Shown: positions 8,448 through 18,424, numbered from the stretch's first letter. The stretch is 64,000 nt of DNA from Prolixibacteraceae bacterium JC049 (GCA_023369685.1 SACZ01000007.1:1-64000), one strand, 5' to 3'. A program made the numbers and translations. The notes: generated from the letters alone by a model not told the origin.

Positions 8448-9581
8448 TTAGCCAGTTATAACATGTAAAATATAGCCAAGGATAGCTCCTCCGATAATAA
8501 TCCAGAACGAACTGATTTTCTTAAATCGGAATGTGATTGCAATACTTAAAACCATGAGTAAAATAGATTGCCAGCTACTACTTAGTTCGTAACTAAGTTT
8601 TAATACAACTGCCAACATGATTCCTACTGCCGCTGCATTTACGGCATCGAGTATTTGAGATAACAGTTTTGATTTTCGCATCAATGGGATTAGTTTAACC
8701 AGTAAGCCAACCAAGAAAAAAGAAGGAAGAAATATTCCCAGCGATGCCCATAAAGCACCGGACAGTCCGTTAAGCTGATAACCTATAAATGTAGCAGTAG
8801 TTAAAACTGGTCCGGGGGTAAATTGTCCAATAGCGATCGCATCAAGAAGCTGCGAATGGGTTAGCCACCCCAAGCGTTCTACTAATTCGGCATCGATATA
8901 TGCCACCAATACATAACCACTACCGAAAAGTATAAATGCAATTTTCAGAAAAGTCCAGAATATGGAAGCACCACTTATTGCCAATGTTACTGGCTTTAAA
9001 AGCAACAATGCGGGAAAAATACCATGAGTGGTTTTAAACTGATTTCGAATACCAAAGATTAATGCCACCAGCACACCACTTAGAAGAATTAGCAACAACT
9101 CACCAACACCTAAAACAGAAAGCAGTGCCACCACTACTCCCAATACAGAAAGTTGCCAGGTTTTAAATGCTTTCTTTCCCAGTTTGTAAGTAGCGCTTAA
9201 AATAATACCAATCACTGCAGGTTTTATACCGAAAAAGAGAGGAGCCACTTCCGGGATCTGACCATATTCCACATAAATGTAGGCCAGTATTAACGTAAAA
9301 AACATAGCTGGAATTATAAATGCCAAGCCTGCTACCCAAAGCCCTGGCCAACCGGCTCTCACATGCCCGCAATGCATGGTCATTTGTGTTGAATTGGGAC
9401 CAGGAATTAAATTAGTTGCACCAACCATATCGAGAAAATGCTGATGGGTAGTCCATTTTCGCTTGGTAACCACTTCGTCTTCCATCATGGCAATATGTGC
9501 TGCTGGTCCACCAAATGCCACACATCCTAACTTAAAAAATAGTTGAAATACTTCACCCAAAGGCTTTTTTGAAGTGTTCAT
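8448..9581 (-). CDS. chrA: Chromate transporter, ChrA family (two-domain)
   Basis: A 377-residue inner-membrane protein with about ten to twelve helices and the internal duplication of long-chain ChrA proteins. The first half begins with FFKLGCVAFGGPAAHIAMM and carries GATNLIPGPNSTQM; the second half repeats the pattern with FILFGSGYVLVAYI and QFTPGPVLTTATFIGY. Family members export chromate using the proton motive force; the substrate of this copy is inferred. It follows the metal-efflux operon on the same strand but is separated from it by about 300 bases containing a palindromic element, so it probably has its own promoter. Confidence 0.92.
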   Translation of the reverse strand: MNTSKKPLGEVFQLFFKLGCVAFGGPAAHIAMMEDEVVTKRKWTTHQHFLDMVGATNLIPGPNSTQMTMHCGHVRAGWPGLWVAGLAFIIPAMFFTLILAYIYVEYGQIPEVAPLFFGIKPAVIGIILSATYKLGKKAFKTWQLSVLGVVVALLSVLGVGELLLILLSGVLVALIFGIRNQFKTTHGIFPALLLLKPVTLAISGASIFWTFLKIAFILFGSGYVLVAYIDAELVERLGWLTHSQLLDAIAIGQFTPGPVLTTATFIGYQLNGLSGALWASLGIFLPSFFLVGLLVKLIPLMRKSKLLSQILDAVNAAAVGIMLAVVLKLSYELSSSWQSILLMVLSIAITFRFKKISSFWIIIGGAILGYILHVITG

Positions 9582-9678
9582 TGTTGAGAGTTTGTTGTTA
9601 TTTCTAACTCAATTAACTCTTAACAAAGCTGTAAGTTCAAAAAAGGCTAGTCGAAATCACCTTATCGATAATTACCAA

Positions 9679-9845
9679 CTAGTGTCAAGTCAAGTGTGAA
9701 ATGACGGCTAAGTCGCCATTGCTTTTTGATTTTTTCGATAGGAGAAAAAGTAAGCATAGCCGTAGCTACGTGAGTCTTTTTATCGTGAGAAAAAACAAAA
9801 ATGAATAAGACTTGGGGTGTCAGAGCACGCTTGACTTGACACTAG
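9679..9845. repeat. MITE-like element with 20-bp terminal inverted repeats
   Basis: The ends carry ctagtgtcaagtcaag (9679 onward) and its reverse complement ending at 9845; over 20 bases the arms differ at one position. The 167-bp interior is itself partly self-complementary and has a perfect 10-bp palindrome, cgtagctacg, at 9761-9770, almost exactly the centre. It encodes no protein. Size and shape fit a non-autonomous miniature transposable element or a large REP-like palindrome. It occupies most of the ~300-base gap between chrA and the efflux adaptor gene and would fold into a long hairpin in RNA. No clear target-site duplication is visible beyond the ctag termini. Confidence 0.7.
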
Positions 9846-9880
9846 CCTGAGTTTATTGTAGAAGTAAATTAATGTGGCTC

Positions 9881-11053
9881 CTACTCTTCTTCCTCTGAGT
9901 TAATTTTGGCAGCTATAATAGCATATGCATTTTTAGTGACCAGCCTCAAGTTATTGATATCTGTTTTTGATGGGAATTGAATACCAGTCCAATTCCCCTG
10001 TGTTGTCTTCTTGCGTACCGGAATCAACTGGAACAGGTAATTGTTTTTGACCATCGATTTTAATCCAATTACAAAATCACTACCTTGATATTTCACGATT
10101 GCATCATTGGAGACTGCCCACTCTTTACTTTCGCTTTTAGACAACCATGCCTTCACATACATTCCCGGCACCCAATTATCATTCTCTGTGGGAGTTATTT
10201 CGCATATCACATCAATGGTTCTGTCTTTGCTTAAACTTCTCCCTATCAATTTAACTGTAGCCTGGTGTTCGAATTGATTATTGCTGGCTAAAGAGAAAGC
10301 CACCTCTTGCCCTTTGGCAATAGCATTTACATCTTTCTCGAAAGCTTTTAGGTTTAGAGTCAACTTCTCGGTATTGACAATGGAAAAAAGCGCCTTGCTG
10401 GCTTCTACATATTCTCCGTTCAATACATTTACCTTTTGAATTACTCCACCAATTGGAGCAAACAACGCAGCACTTGAAGCTATATTTTCAGCGCTAATTT
10501 GCTTGGCATTGATCCCAATTAGTGATAATGTTTGCTTCAAACTCATCATTTTTGCTTTGGTAGCTTCCAAGTCGGATTTTACCTGCTGAAATTTCTTTTT
10601 TGAATTGACATTACTTTCCCTAAGCTCTTTTTGACGGTCGAACTCTTTTTGCAAATAGCTGTATCTGCTCCGATTAACGAGGTACTCTTTTTGTAAATCG
10701 ATAAACTGCTTATTTTCAATTCGAGCCAATAGTTGACCTTTTCTCACATTTTCTCCCACCATTAAATCGATATCTTTCACATACCCACCCAATTGAGCCG
10801 ACACCAATGCGTTGCTCTTCGGAGATGCTTTAATTACTCCCGTAAGTTTCACCAGATTACTCAGGTTGCGTAATTCAGGTTTTCCTATTTCAATGTCAGC
10901 TAACTGATACTGATCGTTGGTAAAAACAATCTGATTATCTGTTACTTTAACTTCTTTCTGAGCAACATCACCTTGTTCCTTTTTTTTGCTATCGCACGAT
11001 ATTAGAGCAATGACAAATACAAAACCTAACCAATATATCTTTGTAAAATTCAT
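9881..11053 (-). CDS. RND efflux periplasmic adaptor (CusB/CzcB, HlyD family), lipoprotein
   Basis: A 390-residue membrane-fusion protein that links the inner-membrane pump to the outer-membrane factor. Residues 1-20 form a lipoprotein signal with lipobox ALISC. The two lipoyl half-motifs are visible (GGYVKDIDLMVGENVRKGQLLARIEN near residue 90, and APIGGVIQKVNVLNGEYVE near 200), separated by a coiled-coil hairpin (about 115-190). Beta-barrel and membrane-proximal domains follow. It lies 11 bases after the pump-OMF gene and belongs to the same operon. Metal-binding residues that would fix the substrate are not evident. Confidence 0.9.
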   Translation of the reverse strand: MNFTKIYWLGFVFVIALISCDSKKKEQGDVAQKEVKVTDNQIVFTNDQYQLADIEIGKPELRNLSNLVKLTGVIKASPKSNALVSAQLGGYVKDIDLMVGENVRKGQLLARIENKQFIDLQKEYLVNRSRYSYLQKEFDRQKELRESNVNSKKKFQQVKSDLEATKAKMMSLKQTLSLIGINAKQISAENIASSAALFAPIGGVIQKVNVLNGEYVEASKALFSIVNTEKLTLNLKAFEKDVNAIAKGQEVAFSLASNNQFEHQATVKLIGRSLSKDRTIDVICEITPTENDNWVPGMYVKAWLSKSESKEWAVSNDAIVKYQGSDFVIGLKSMVKNNYLFQLIPVRKKTTQGNWTGIQFPSKTDINNLRLVTKNAYAIIAAKINSEEEE

Positions 11054-11064
11054 TTTATTTCATT

Positions 11065-14000
11065 TTAAATGTTTCCAGTAATGGCATCAATTGCAACAAT
11101 TACAACGTTGTATTCCAATAGTTTTTCCAAATATTCCAACTGAATATCATTGGACAGAGTCAGATTCTGTAGATATTGAGAATAGGATATATCTCCACTT
11201 CGAAAAGCTTTCTGAGAATTCTCAATCACAATATCGGCCTTGTTTAAAGCACTATTCTGATAATAGTTCAACGATTTGCTCAGCTTTTCGTACTGCAAAA
11301 GCAACGCCTTAAACTGATTCTTCACTTCCATTGTATTCCAGTGGCTCTCTGACTGAGCTATCATTTCTTGTTTTCTGGCAGCTCGAACTCGGGCTCTGTT
11401 GCCATTTGGCAGAATAGGGATAGCTAAACCGATGGAAAAAGAGTTAAATCGTTTTCCATTTTTATAGCCGTTGGTATTTTTATAAGTCTGACTGTTTACC
11501 CCAAGTAGAATTTCAGGAAGAGCTTTCCCTTTTTCCACCTTTGTTTCCATCCGGGCTACCTTTTCCTTGGACTGAAAGTATTTTAGACTACTGTTTTCCA
11601 AAACATTCAGCTCTTCTGCATTTAATTTTCTTAAAGGAAGTTTTGAATCAGCCACCACAATCTCATCATCCGTTGCCAAAAGGGTTTGTAAGCGCCTTGA
11701 AAGTATCAACAAATCACCTTTCAACTGTTCCATTTCGTTACGCACCTGCATCCATTTTACATTAGATGTAACACTTTCCAGGTGAGTCGATTCTCCACTT
11801 TCGTATCGTGCATTACTGGCACTACTCAGTTGATTGAAAAGAGAGTCTTGCTTCTGCAAAACACTTATCTTTTGATTAACATATACCAATTGCCAATAAC
11901 TCTCCTTCACCTGCTTAACCAATGCTGTCTTACGAATAGCCTGCCCACTCTCTGCTTCTTCGATATTGGCCTGTCCTAATCTACTCTTTGCACTGTATAC
12001 ACCAGGAAGTTGTAGATTTTGCGATATTTCAATGGAATTATCCGTCACTCCTGGATTGCTAATCTCTCCACTTCCATAGCGAATTGCTGTTTTACCCATT
12101 GACCAGGCAGCCTTCTTCTCCTGCTCTTTTTTATCAATGGTCAGCTCTCCTGCTTTTATTTGTGGATTATTCACCAATGCCTCGTTTATTGCTTGTTCAA
12201 TGGTAACTGTTCGACGTACTTGTGCATTTATAACCCCAGTACATCCCAATAAAACCAGAACAATCACCGCTTTCTTCACCGGAACTACATTGCCTTTTTT
12301 CTTTTTCGAAAAGAATATATAAAGCACTGGCAATACGATAAGTGTCAACAATGTGGCTGTAATTAGTCCTCCGATAACCACTGTTGCCAACGGACGCTGC
12401 ACTTCTGCTCCTGCAGTGGTTGAAATGGCCATAGGTAAAAATCCCAAAGACGCTACCATAGCAGTCATTAACACCGGACGCAATCTTACCCGTGTTCCCT
12501 TTCTTATTCTTTCGTAAATATCAGTAACTCCATTCTCAGCCAAACGATTGAACTCTGCTATTAATACAATACCGTTGAGAACTGCAACCCCAAACAGTGC
12601 AATAAATCCAACTCCGGCAGAAATACTAAACGGCATATCGCGCACATACAATGCAAACACACCTCCGATGGCTGATAATGGAATGGCTGTAAAAATTAGC
12701 AAACTCTGTTTTATGGAGTGAAATGTAAAATAGAGTAAAACCAAGATCATCAGTAATGCAATGGGCAGTGCAATAGCCAGACGCTTTGTTGCAGCCTGTA
12801 AGTTCTCGAATTGCCCCCCGTAAGTGATATAGTAGCCTGAAGGCATTTTCATGTCTCTATCTAATATTCCCCGAATATCATTAACGGTACTTTTCACATC
12901 TCTGCCTCGCACATTATAACCAATAGTTACCCGGCGCTTGGCATCGTCCCGTTGAATTTGAATTGGCCCTGGTTCATAAACAACTTCTGCCACTTCATTT
13001 AATGGTATTTGCTCGCCATTCTCTGTCTCCACAAAAAGATTTTGTACATCCCTAATATCGGCACGGGCTTCCTGTGCCAATCGAACCACTAAATCGAATC
13101 GACGCTCCCCCTCATAAACCAATCCGGTTGTTTTACCTGCAAATCCAATCTCAATGGCACGATTGATATCCTGAATATCTAAACCATACTCCGCAATTTT
13201 ATCTCGCTTCATTTTAACCTGAATTTGTGGAAGTCCGGTAATTTCTTCGATATAAAGGTCATTTACTCCATCAATCTTGGCAATCTTCTTTCCTACCTGC
13301 TTCGATAAACTGGCCAGTACATCCAAATCTTCGCCATAGATCTTAATCACCACATCTTGTTTCGCTCCTGTTAGTAATTCATTGAAACGCATTTGAATTG
13401 GCTGCTGAAAACTAAACGTTGCATTGGGAATAACCGACAAAGCCTGAAGCATTTTCTCCGCTAACTCTTCGCGCGATGATGCATTTTCCCATTCCTTGCG
13501 AGGTTTCAAAACAATCATCATATCACCAGCTTCAATTGGCATTGGATCGGTAGGAATCTCTCCTGATCCCACTTTACTCACAATCTGTTTTACCTCAGAG
13601 AACTGCGATAATATTATTGTTTGTGCTTTTTGCGAAACCTCTATGGACTGCTGAATGGAACTTCCTACCGGTACACGCGTTTCTACGGCAAAATCGCCTT
13701 CATCTAGCTGAGGAATAAATTCAGCCCCCATTTTATTGAAGGTAACCAGAGCCATTACAAACATTGCAACTGCCATCAATAGTACTTTGCGCTTATTCTT
13801 CAGAGTTAACTCGATAACAGGATCGTAAATTCGTTGGAAGAAATCCATCATTCGATCTGAGAAATTCCTCTTGTGCTCTACCTTTTTACTCAATGCCAAT
13901 GCCGACATCATTGGGACATAGGTTAAAGACAGAATAAATGCTCCCAGAATGGCAAATGAAACCGTCTGAGCCATTGGAGTAAACATCTTTCCTTCAACAC

Positions 14001-15414
14001 CTGTTAAAGCCCAAAGTGGTAAATAAACAATTAGGATTATTATCTCACCAAATGCTGCTGATGTACGAATTTTACTCGACGAACGATACACCTCATCATT
14101 CATCTGCTTTTGGGTTAACTTCAATATGCCCGGATATCGTTTTTTCCCGGTTTGAATTCCATGCATCACTGCTTCCACAATAATTACAGTTCCGTCGACT
14201 ATCAGTCCAAAGTCAATTGCCCCCAGACTCATCAGATTACCCGACACATTGAACAAGCGCATCATGGCAAAAGCAAAGAGCATTGCCAAAGGAATTACCG
14301 AAGCGACTACTAAACCACCTCGTATATTCCCTAAAAATAATATCAATACGAAGATTACAATCAGTGCTCCTTCTGCAAGGTTCTTAGCTACCGTACCGAT
14401 GGCTCCATCTACCAATTTCTTTCTATCCAGATAAGGCTCAATTATCACCCCTTCAGGTAGTGTTTTCTTAATCTGTTCAATCTTCTCTTTCACATTATCA
14501 ATCACCTCGGAAGAGTTAGCTCCCTTAAGCATCATTACAATACCTGTCACCACTTCTCCTTCTCCATTTCTGGTGGCAGCACCATAACGTGCGCCATGCC
14601 CAAACTGCACTGCAGCAATATCTCTAACTAGTATTGGGACACCATCATTGGTATGCTTAACAACAATTCGCTCAATATCATCAATATTTTTAACAAGTCC
14701 CTCGGTACGAATAAAGTAGGAATATGGATTTTTATCGATATAAGCACCTCCTGTGTTCTGATTGTTTCGTTCTAACGCCTGGAAAATATCATCGATACTA
14801 ACATTCATACTTTTCAGTTTATCGGGCTCAATGGCTACCTGATATTGCTTCACAAAGCCACCAAATCCACTTACATCAGCAACTCCGGGTGTTCCCAACA
14901 ACTGCCTTTTAATAATCCAATCCTGAATGGTACGTAGCTCTATTGCATCGTATTTGTCTTCAAAGCCAGGCGCAGTATGCACCACATACTGATAAATTTC
15001 TCCCAAACCAGTAGTTACAGGAGCCATCTCGGGCACTCCCACATCATCGGGAATTTCTTTGGCAGCAAGTGTTAATCGCTCTTGCACCTGTTGTCGGGCC
15101 CAATACAGATCGACATGCTCTTTAAAAACCACAGTTACAATGGATAAACCAAAGCGTGAAAATGATCTCATTTGATCAATTTCAGGAATGGTAACCATGG
15201 TTTGTTCTATTGGAAAAGTAACCAACTGCTCTACCTCCTGCGCTGCCAGCGAAGGAGTAGATGTAATTATCATCACTTGATTGTCGGTGATATCGGGTAC
15301 GGCATCGATTGGAAGCCTGGAAAGCGAGTACGTTCCCCAAGCTATTAATGCCACAATAAATAACCCGACTATCAACTTATTATCTATTGAAAATCGAATA
15401 ATTCTATCTAACAT
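11065..15414 (-). CDS. CzcA-type heavy-metal RND pump fused to a TolC-like outer-membrane factor
   Basis: A 1449-residue fusion. Residues 1 to about 1035 form a heavy-metal RND pump, starting IIRFSIDNKLIVGLFIVALIAWG, with the TM4 proton/metal motif IDFGLIVDGTVIIVEA. The paired Asp and Glu resemble CzcA-like pumps for divalent ions more than the Cu/Ag CusA pattern. Residues about 1047-1065 (KKAVIVLVLLGCTGVINAQ) look like a former signal peptide, now a linker helix. Residues 1066-1449 are a TolC/CzcC-like outer-membrane factor (VTIEQAINEALVNNPQIKAGE, long coiled coils). Such fusions are known in Bacteroidota. Either the linker is processed or the two parts stay tethered. The adaptor gene follows by 11 bases. 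Confidence 0.93.
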   Translation of the reverse strand: MLDRIIRFSIDNKLIVGLFIVALIAWGTYSLSRLPIDAVPDITDNQVMIITSTPSLAAQEVEQLVTFPIEQTMVTIPEIDQMRSFSRFGLSIVTVVFKEHVDLYWARQQVQERLTLAAKEIPDDVGVPEMAPVTTGLGEIYQYVVHTAPGFEDKYDAIELRTIQDWIIKRQLLGTPGVADVSGFGGFVKQYQVAIEPDKLKSMNVSIDDIFQALERNNQNTGGAYIDKNPYSYFIRTEGLVKNIDDIERIVVKHTNDGVPILVRDIAAVQFGHGARYGAATRNGEGEVVTGIVMMLKGANSSEVIDNVKEKIEQIKKTLPEGVIIEPYLDRKKLVDGAIGTVAKNLAEGALIVIFVLILFLGNIRGGLVVASVIPLAMLFAFAMMRLFNVSGNLMSLGAIDFGLIVDGTVIIVEAVMHGIQTGKKRYPGILKLTQKQMNDEVYRSSSKIRTSAAFGEIIILIVYLPLWALTGVEGKMFTPMAQTVSFAILGAFILSLTYVPMMSALALSKKVEHKRNFSDRMMDFFQRIYDPVIELTLKNKRKVLLMAVAMFVMALVTFNKMGAEFIPQLDEGDFAVETRVPVGSSIQQSIEVSQKAQTIILSQFSEVKQIVSKVGSGEIPTDPMPIEAGDMMIVLKPRKEWENASSREELAEKMLQALSVIPNATFSFQQPIQMRFNELLTGAKQDVVIKIYGEDLDVLASLSKQVGKKIAKIDGVNDLYIEEITGLPQIQVKMKRDKIAEYGLDIQDINRAIEIGFAGKTTGLVYEGERRFDLVVRLAQEARADIRDVQNLFVETENGEQIPLNEVAEVVYEPGPIQIQRDDAKRRVTIGYNVRGRDVKSTVNDIRGILDRDMKMPSGYYITYGGQFENLQAATKRLAIALPIALLMILVLLYFTFHSIKQSLLIFTAIPLSAIGGVFALYVRDMPFSISAGVGFIALFGVAVLNGIVLIAEFNRLAENGVTDIYERIRKGTRVRLRPVLMTAMVASLGFLPMAISTTAGAEVQRPLATVVIGGLITATLLTLIVLPVLYIFFSKKKKGNVVPVKKAVIVLVLLGCTGVINAQVRRTVTIEQAINEALVNNPQIKAGELTIDKKEQEKKAAWSMGKTAIRYGSGEISNPGVTDNSIEISQNLQLPGVYSAKSRLGQANIEEAESGQAIRKTALVKQVKESYWQLVYVNQKISVLQKQDSLFNQLSSASNARYESGESTHLESVTSNVKWMQVRNEMEQLKGDLLILSRRLQTLLATDDEIVVADSKLPLRKLNAEELNVLENSSLKYFQSKEKVARMETKVEKGKALPEILLGVNSQTYKNTNGYKNGKRFNSFSIGLAIPILPNGNRARVRAARKQEMIAQSESHWNTMEVKNQFKALLLQYEKLSKSLNYYQNSALNKADIVIENSQKAFRSGDISYSQYLQNLTLSNDIQLEYLEKLLEYNVVIVAIDAITGNI

Positions 15415-15564
15415 GTAAAATGAAATTACACACTGAGTTAAACGAAAAGGTAATTACACAGGTAAGCCCTTATCATTTAATTTCAATGAAAATATAATTG
15501 AATAATTTCTGGGAATCAGGTTAAGCAGAATGCTCCCAAAGCTTTTCTATTCGTCTAAATACAC

Positions 15565-15987
15565 TTAACCTATAAATGAAGTTGGAGGCCCCCGCAGACT
15601 ATGACTCTCCAGATCAATTCCCTGATAAAGAAGTGGTAAAACATTTACTGTTTCCTCGAAAAAATGGCTTAATACAATCGGTTCGCTATCTGTAAAAAGT
15701 ATTTTAATCACATATAACGAAATATTCAATCGAATACCATTCGAAATCGTTTTAAGTAAATCGTGAAAATGAGTATCGGCATTGTGAGCATGACGTTTAC
15801 TCATATCATTCAACAAATCAATTGCATTATGAATAGCTGATTCTTCATGGTCATGGCTGTCTTCAAAACACTCGTCAGCCTGAGCAATACCATGCTTATG
15901 ATGGGCATGAGGAATACCACTCACCAACATACAAAGCAAGAATGCCATTAAAAGAGCATAGGTAGATATGTATTTCAACCATTTCAT
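15565..15987 (-). CDS. His-rich exported small protein upstream of the metal efflux pump
   Basis: A 140-residue protein with an N-terminal hydrophobic export segment (KYISTYALLMAFLLCMLVSG) and a histidine-rich mature region (PHAHHKHG, DSHDHEES, KRHAHNADTHFHD) likely to bind divalent or soft metals in the periplasm. A second hydrophobic patch (NISLYVIKILF) and the end SLRGPPTSF follow; I recognise the ending from small proteins beside cation-efflux genes in this phylum. The ATG at 15987 is preferred over one at 16008 because a TAnnTTTG box covers 15994-16001. It lies 150 bases upstream of the RND gene on the same strand. Function is inferred. Confidence 0.75.
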   Translation of the reverse strand: MKWLKYISTYALLMAFLLCMLVSGIPHAHHKHGIAQADECFEDSHDHEESAIHNAIDLLNDMSKRHAHNADTHFHDLLKTISNGIRLNISLYVIKILFTDSEPIVLSHFFEETVNVLPLLYQGIDLESHSLRGPPTSFIG

Positions 15988-15993
15988 GTGGCA

Positions 15994-16001
15994 CAAATAT
16001 A
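15994..16001 (-). promoter_or_regulatory. -7 promoter box (TATATTTG) just before the His-rich gene
   Basis: Read on the minus strand this is TATATTTG, six bases before the ATG at 15987. Transcription would begin within a few bases of the start codon, giving a leaderless or nearly leaderless message. No clear -33 element is seen. Confidence 0.5.
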
Positions 16002-16100
16002 CATGCAATTGAGTATTCTCGTTCTTTTTTTTGAAATATTTAACTTTTCAAACTCGATAATACGCCCTATTTCTCAATGATTTTTAACCAGTTCTTTTTA

Positions 16101-18398
16101 TTAAAAGCCTTTTTTATTAAATAAGATATAACCAAAATTAAAAAGGAAATACCATCTATCTCCCGGTTTATCGTAGTAGTTCACACTAACACTTGCAGGA
16201 CCCAAAAAACTGCGGTAAACCAACGATACATTTCCCATTAAATGAGTATTATCCCACTTAAAATTATCATTTTGAGCCAACTGATTACTAAGTTTCTTTA
16301 TCTTCTTCAATGGCATAAAATAGTAGCCTTCAGTTCTAAGGTGTAGTTTTTCGTTAAAGTTGAAAATCAGCTTCCCACCTCCTGCAGCAAAGTTATTGGC
16401 ATGGAAATTATCCAGAAATACCGATTTACTATGAGGAGTAGGTGTAAAACCTGGTGCACTAAGAATGGAAGCAGTGTAATTGGCCAACAAATCTTTTGTG
16501 TTCAATACACTTTCCATCTCTAATCCAAAAGTAAAACGCGAGTTCAGCTTGAAATAACGATTGTATTTAATTTGAAACTCGAAAAATCCCTGAGTATCGC
16601 GTGTGGAGTTATTATTTACAGCCGTACTCCCCGGATGCGTTCGTTCCGTAGCACCAATATACTTCAGCTTTAGTAACTTCATTGTCCCTTCCGTTGCATA
16701 CTGCTTAGCATTTAGCGTATTTCGCTCTAATTTACCAGTTAAAGCATAACCATAAAACTTTGTTATATCGGGAGTATCCTCTTTTTTAAATGATTCTGCC
16801 TGATAGTAACTATCGTGCATTGAAAAAGAAGATAGACCAAACTCTACCTTTCGGTTTACGCCCAAAGGAAAACCAAAATTGAAACGCGCACTATTCTCAC
16901 TTTTAATGATATACGCAGGGTGTACATCTTCGAAAAACAGTTCAGAACTACTTCTGAAAAAATCCCATCGGTTGAACGTTATATTTCCTGAAATATAAAA
17001 TGGCTTGGTACTCGGAAAATCGATTCTTCCTCCAGCTTCAAAAGAGCTGTAAAATCGACCGAAGTAGATATTACTATGCAAATTATAAGCCTGATTATTG
17101 AAGAACTTATATCGAACTCCAACAAAGCCCTGATTGATTGCTTTTGACGATACATTTCCTCCAATCTCCACTTCCCAATCTTTATCGCTCTCCACTTTCA
17201 AATGCAAATCGAAAAAGTTTGTTTCCTTGTTGTAATAGGCAATAGGTCGAATGGATTTTATCTGCTGATCGGCCACTAGTTTAAAATAAGCATCTTTAAA
17301 TTCTGACAATCGAACAACAGGCGACTTTTTCTTTATGGATTGAATAATGTATTTCCGCTGCATATTGTCTTTCACCCCTTCTACCTGAATATTATTGAAC
17401 ATTAGCTGGGGCATACGGGCTTTGAATGCTTCTCTCTTTTCTGCAAGGTCTTCAGCAGTAACTCTACGTCCAATCTTCGCTTTTATCTGCTCCAACGAAT
17501 CGGTTGCCGTTTTATATCCTTTTTCGAAGATAAATGGCAAGCGATCAAAATCCAGTAAGTCCACATCTTCGAATCGTGTTTCCAATAAAATACCCAATGA
17601 ATCAGGGATCTGATAATTGGTTGGACGCATTACAATATTCTCGAGCTGTGCAACCAAATCATCCGGATCAGGTTTTTTAAGGTCGGCAGCTACTTTATGA
17701 CCAATTATAAAATCCGGTTTGAAGTCTTTCTCCATTACATCTGTGGGGAAATTGTTGACAATCCCCCCATCGAACAGTAAACTTCCATCAATCTCAATGG
17801 GTTTAAAATACAAAGGAAATGTCATTGAAGCCCTGATAGCTTCGCCCAAATCGCCATAATGACTCACCACTTGCTCATTCTTATACACATCGGTAGATAC
17901 GCATCGAAATGGCACAAACAGGTTATCGAAATCATAGTCGCAAGCCGCATTTATTCCTGCAAAAAGCTCCATAAATGCAAAATCCATCTGGGCTTCAGGA
18001 ATGATATTGGTAGGCAATTTCAGCTTGTAGGTATCGCCACTCTCCTTCCAGTCCAGCTTCAACATCGATGCATTGGGATGATCTTTTTTGAAATAATATA
18101 CCCGTTCTTCTTCAATCTCTCCGGTTGACCATAGTTTGAACTTCTCCGATCGGAATAACTCATACATTTCATCGGGAGAATATCCGGCAGCATACAAACC
18201 TCCCACAATAGCCCCAATGGAAGTTCCAGCAACATAATCAATGGGTATGTTCTGTTCTTCCAGTGCTTTAATAACACCAATATGAGCTAATCCTTTCGCT
18301 CCTCCTCCACTTAGAACCAAGCCTACTTTTTGGGCATAAGAATGGTTCAGACTTCCTATAAACAGTAGTAATATGAATGTTATCCGTAAAAAAAACAT
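16101..18398 (-). CDS. Patatin-like phospholipase fused to POTRA and Omp85-type barrel
   Basis: A type Vd (PlpD-like) protein of about 765 residues. After a signal peptide ending SYAQ comes a patatin domain: KVGLVLSGGGAKGLAHIG (oxyanion loop), catalytic Ser in GTSIGA, and catalytic Asp in DGGIVNNFP. About residues 310-390 look like a POTRA domain (NIQVEGVKDNMQRKY), and the last ~370 are a BamA/surface-antigen-like beta-barrel rich in alternating aromatic strands, ending in Phe. It is expected in the outer membrane with phospholipase activity on one face. The frame opens at a TTG at 18404, but ATG at 18398 gives a better signal peptide. Confidence 0.92.
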   Translation of the reverse strand: MFFLRITFILLLFIGSLNHSYAQKVGLVLSGGGAKGLAHIGVIKALEEQNIPIDYVAGTSIGAIVGGLYAAGYSPDEMYELFRSEKFKLWSTGEIEEERVYYFKKDHPNASMLKLDWKESGDTYKLKLPTNIIPEAQMDFAFMELFAGINAACDYDFDNLFVPFRCVSTDVYKNEQVVSHYGDLGEAIRASMTFPLYFKPIEIDGSLLFDGGIVNNFPTDVMEKDFKPDFIIGHKVAADLKKPDPDDLVAQLENIVMRPTNYQIPDSLGILLETRFEDVDLLDFDRLPFIFEKGYKTATDSLEQIKAKIGRRVTAEDLAEKREAFKARMPQLMFNNIQVEGVKDNMQRKYIIQSIKKKSPVVRLSEFKDAYFKLVADQQIKSIRPIAYYNKETNFFDLHLKVESDKDWEVEIGGNVSSKAINQGFVGVRYKFFNNQAYNLHSNIYFGRFYSSFEAGGRIDFPSTKPFYISGNITFNRWDFFRSSSELFFEDVHPAYIIKSENSARFNFGFPLGVNRKVEFGLSSFSMHDSYYQAESFKKEDTPDITKFYGYALTGKLERNTLNAKQYATEGTMKLLKLKYIGATERTHPGSTAVNNNSTRDTQGFFEFQIKYNRYFKLNSRFTFGLEMESVLNTKDLLANYTASILSAPGFTPTPHSKSVFLDNFHANNFAAGGGKLIFNFNEKLHLRTEGYYFMPLKKIKKLSNQLAQNDNFKWDNTHLMGNVSLVYRSFLGPASVSVNYYDKPGDRWYFLFNFGYILFNKKGF

Positions 18399-18416
18399 GG
18401 CCAAAAACGTTTACTT

Positions 18417-18424
18417 CAAAAGTA
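18417..18424 (-). promoter_or_regulatory. -7 promoter box (TACTTTTG) for the patatin gene
   Basis: TACTTTTG on the minus strand fits TAnnTTTG and lies 18 bases upstream of the patatin ATG. It also lies between the end of the YitT gene and the patatin gene, so patatin may be transcribed separately. No good -33 element is visible. Confidence 0.4.
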
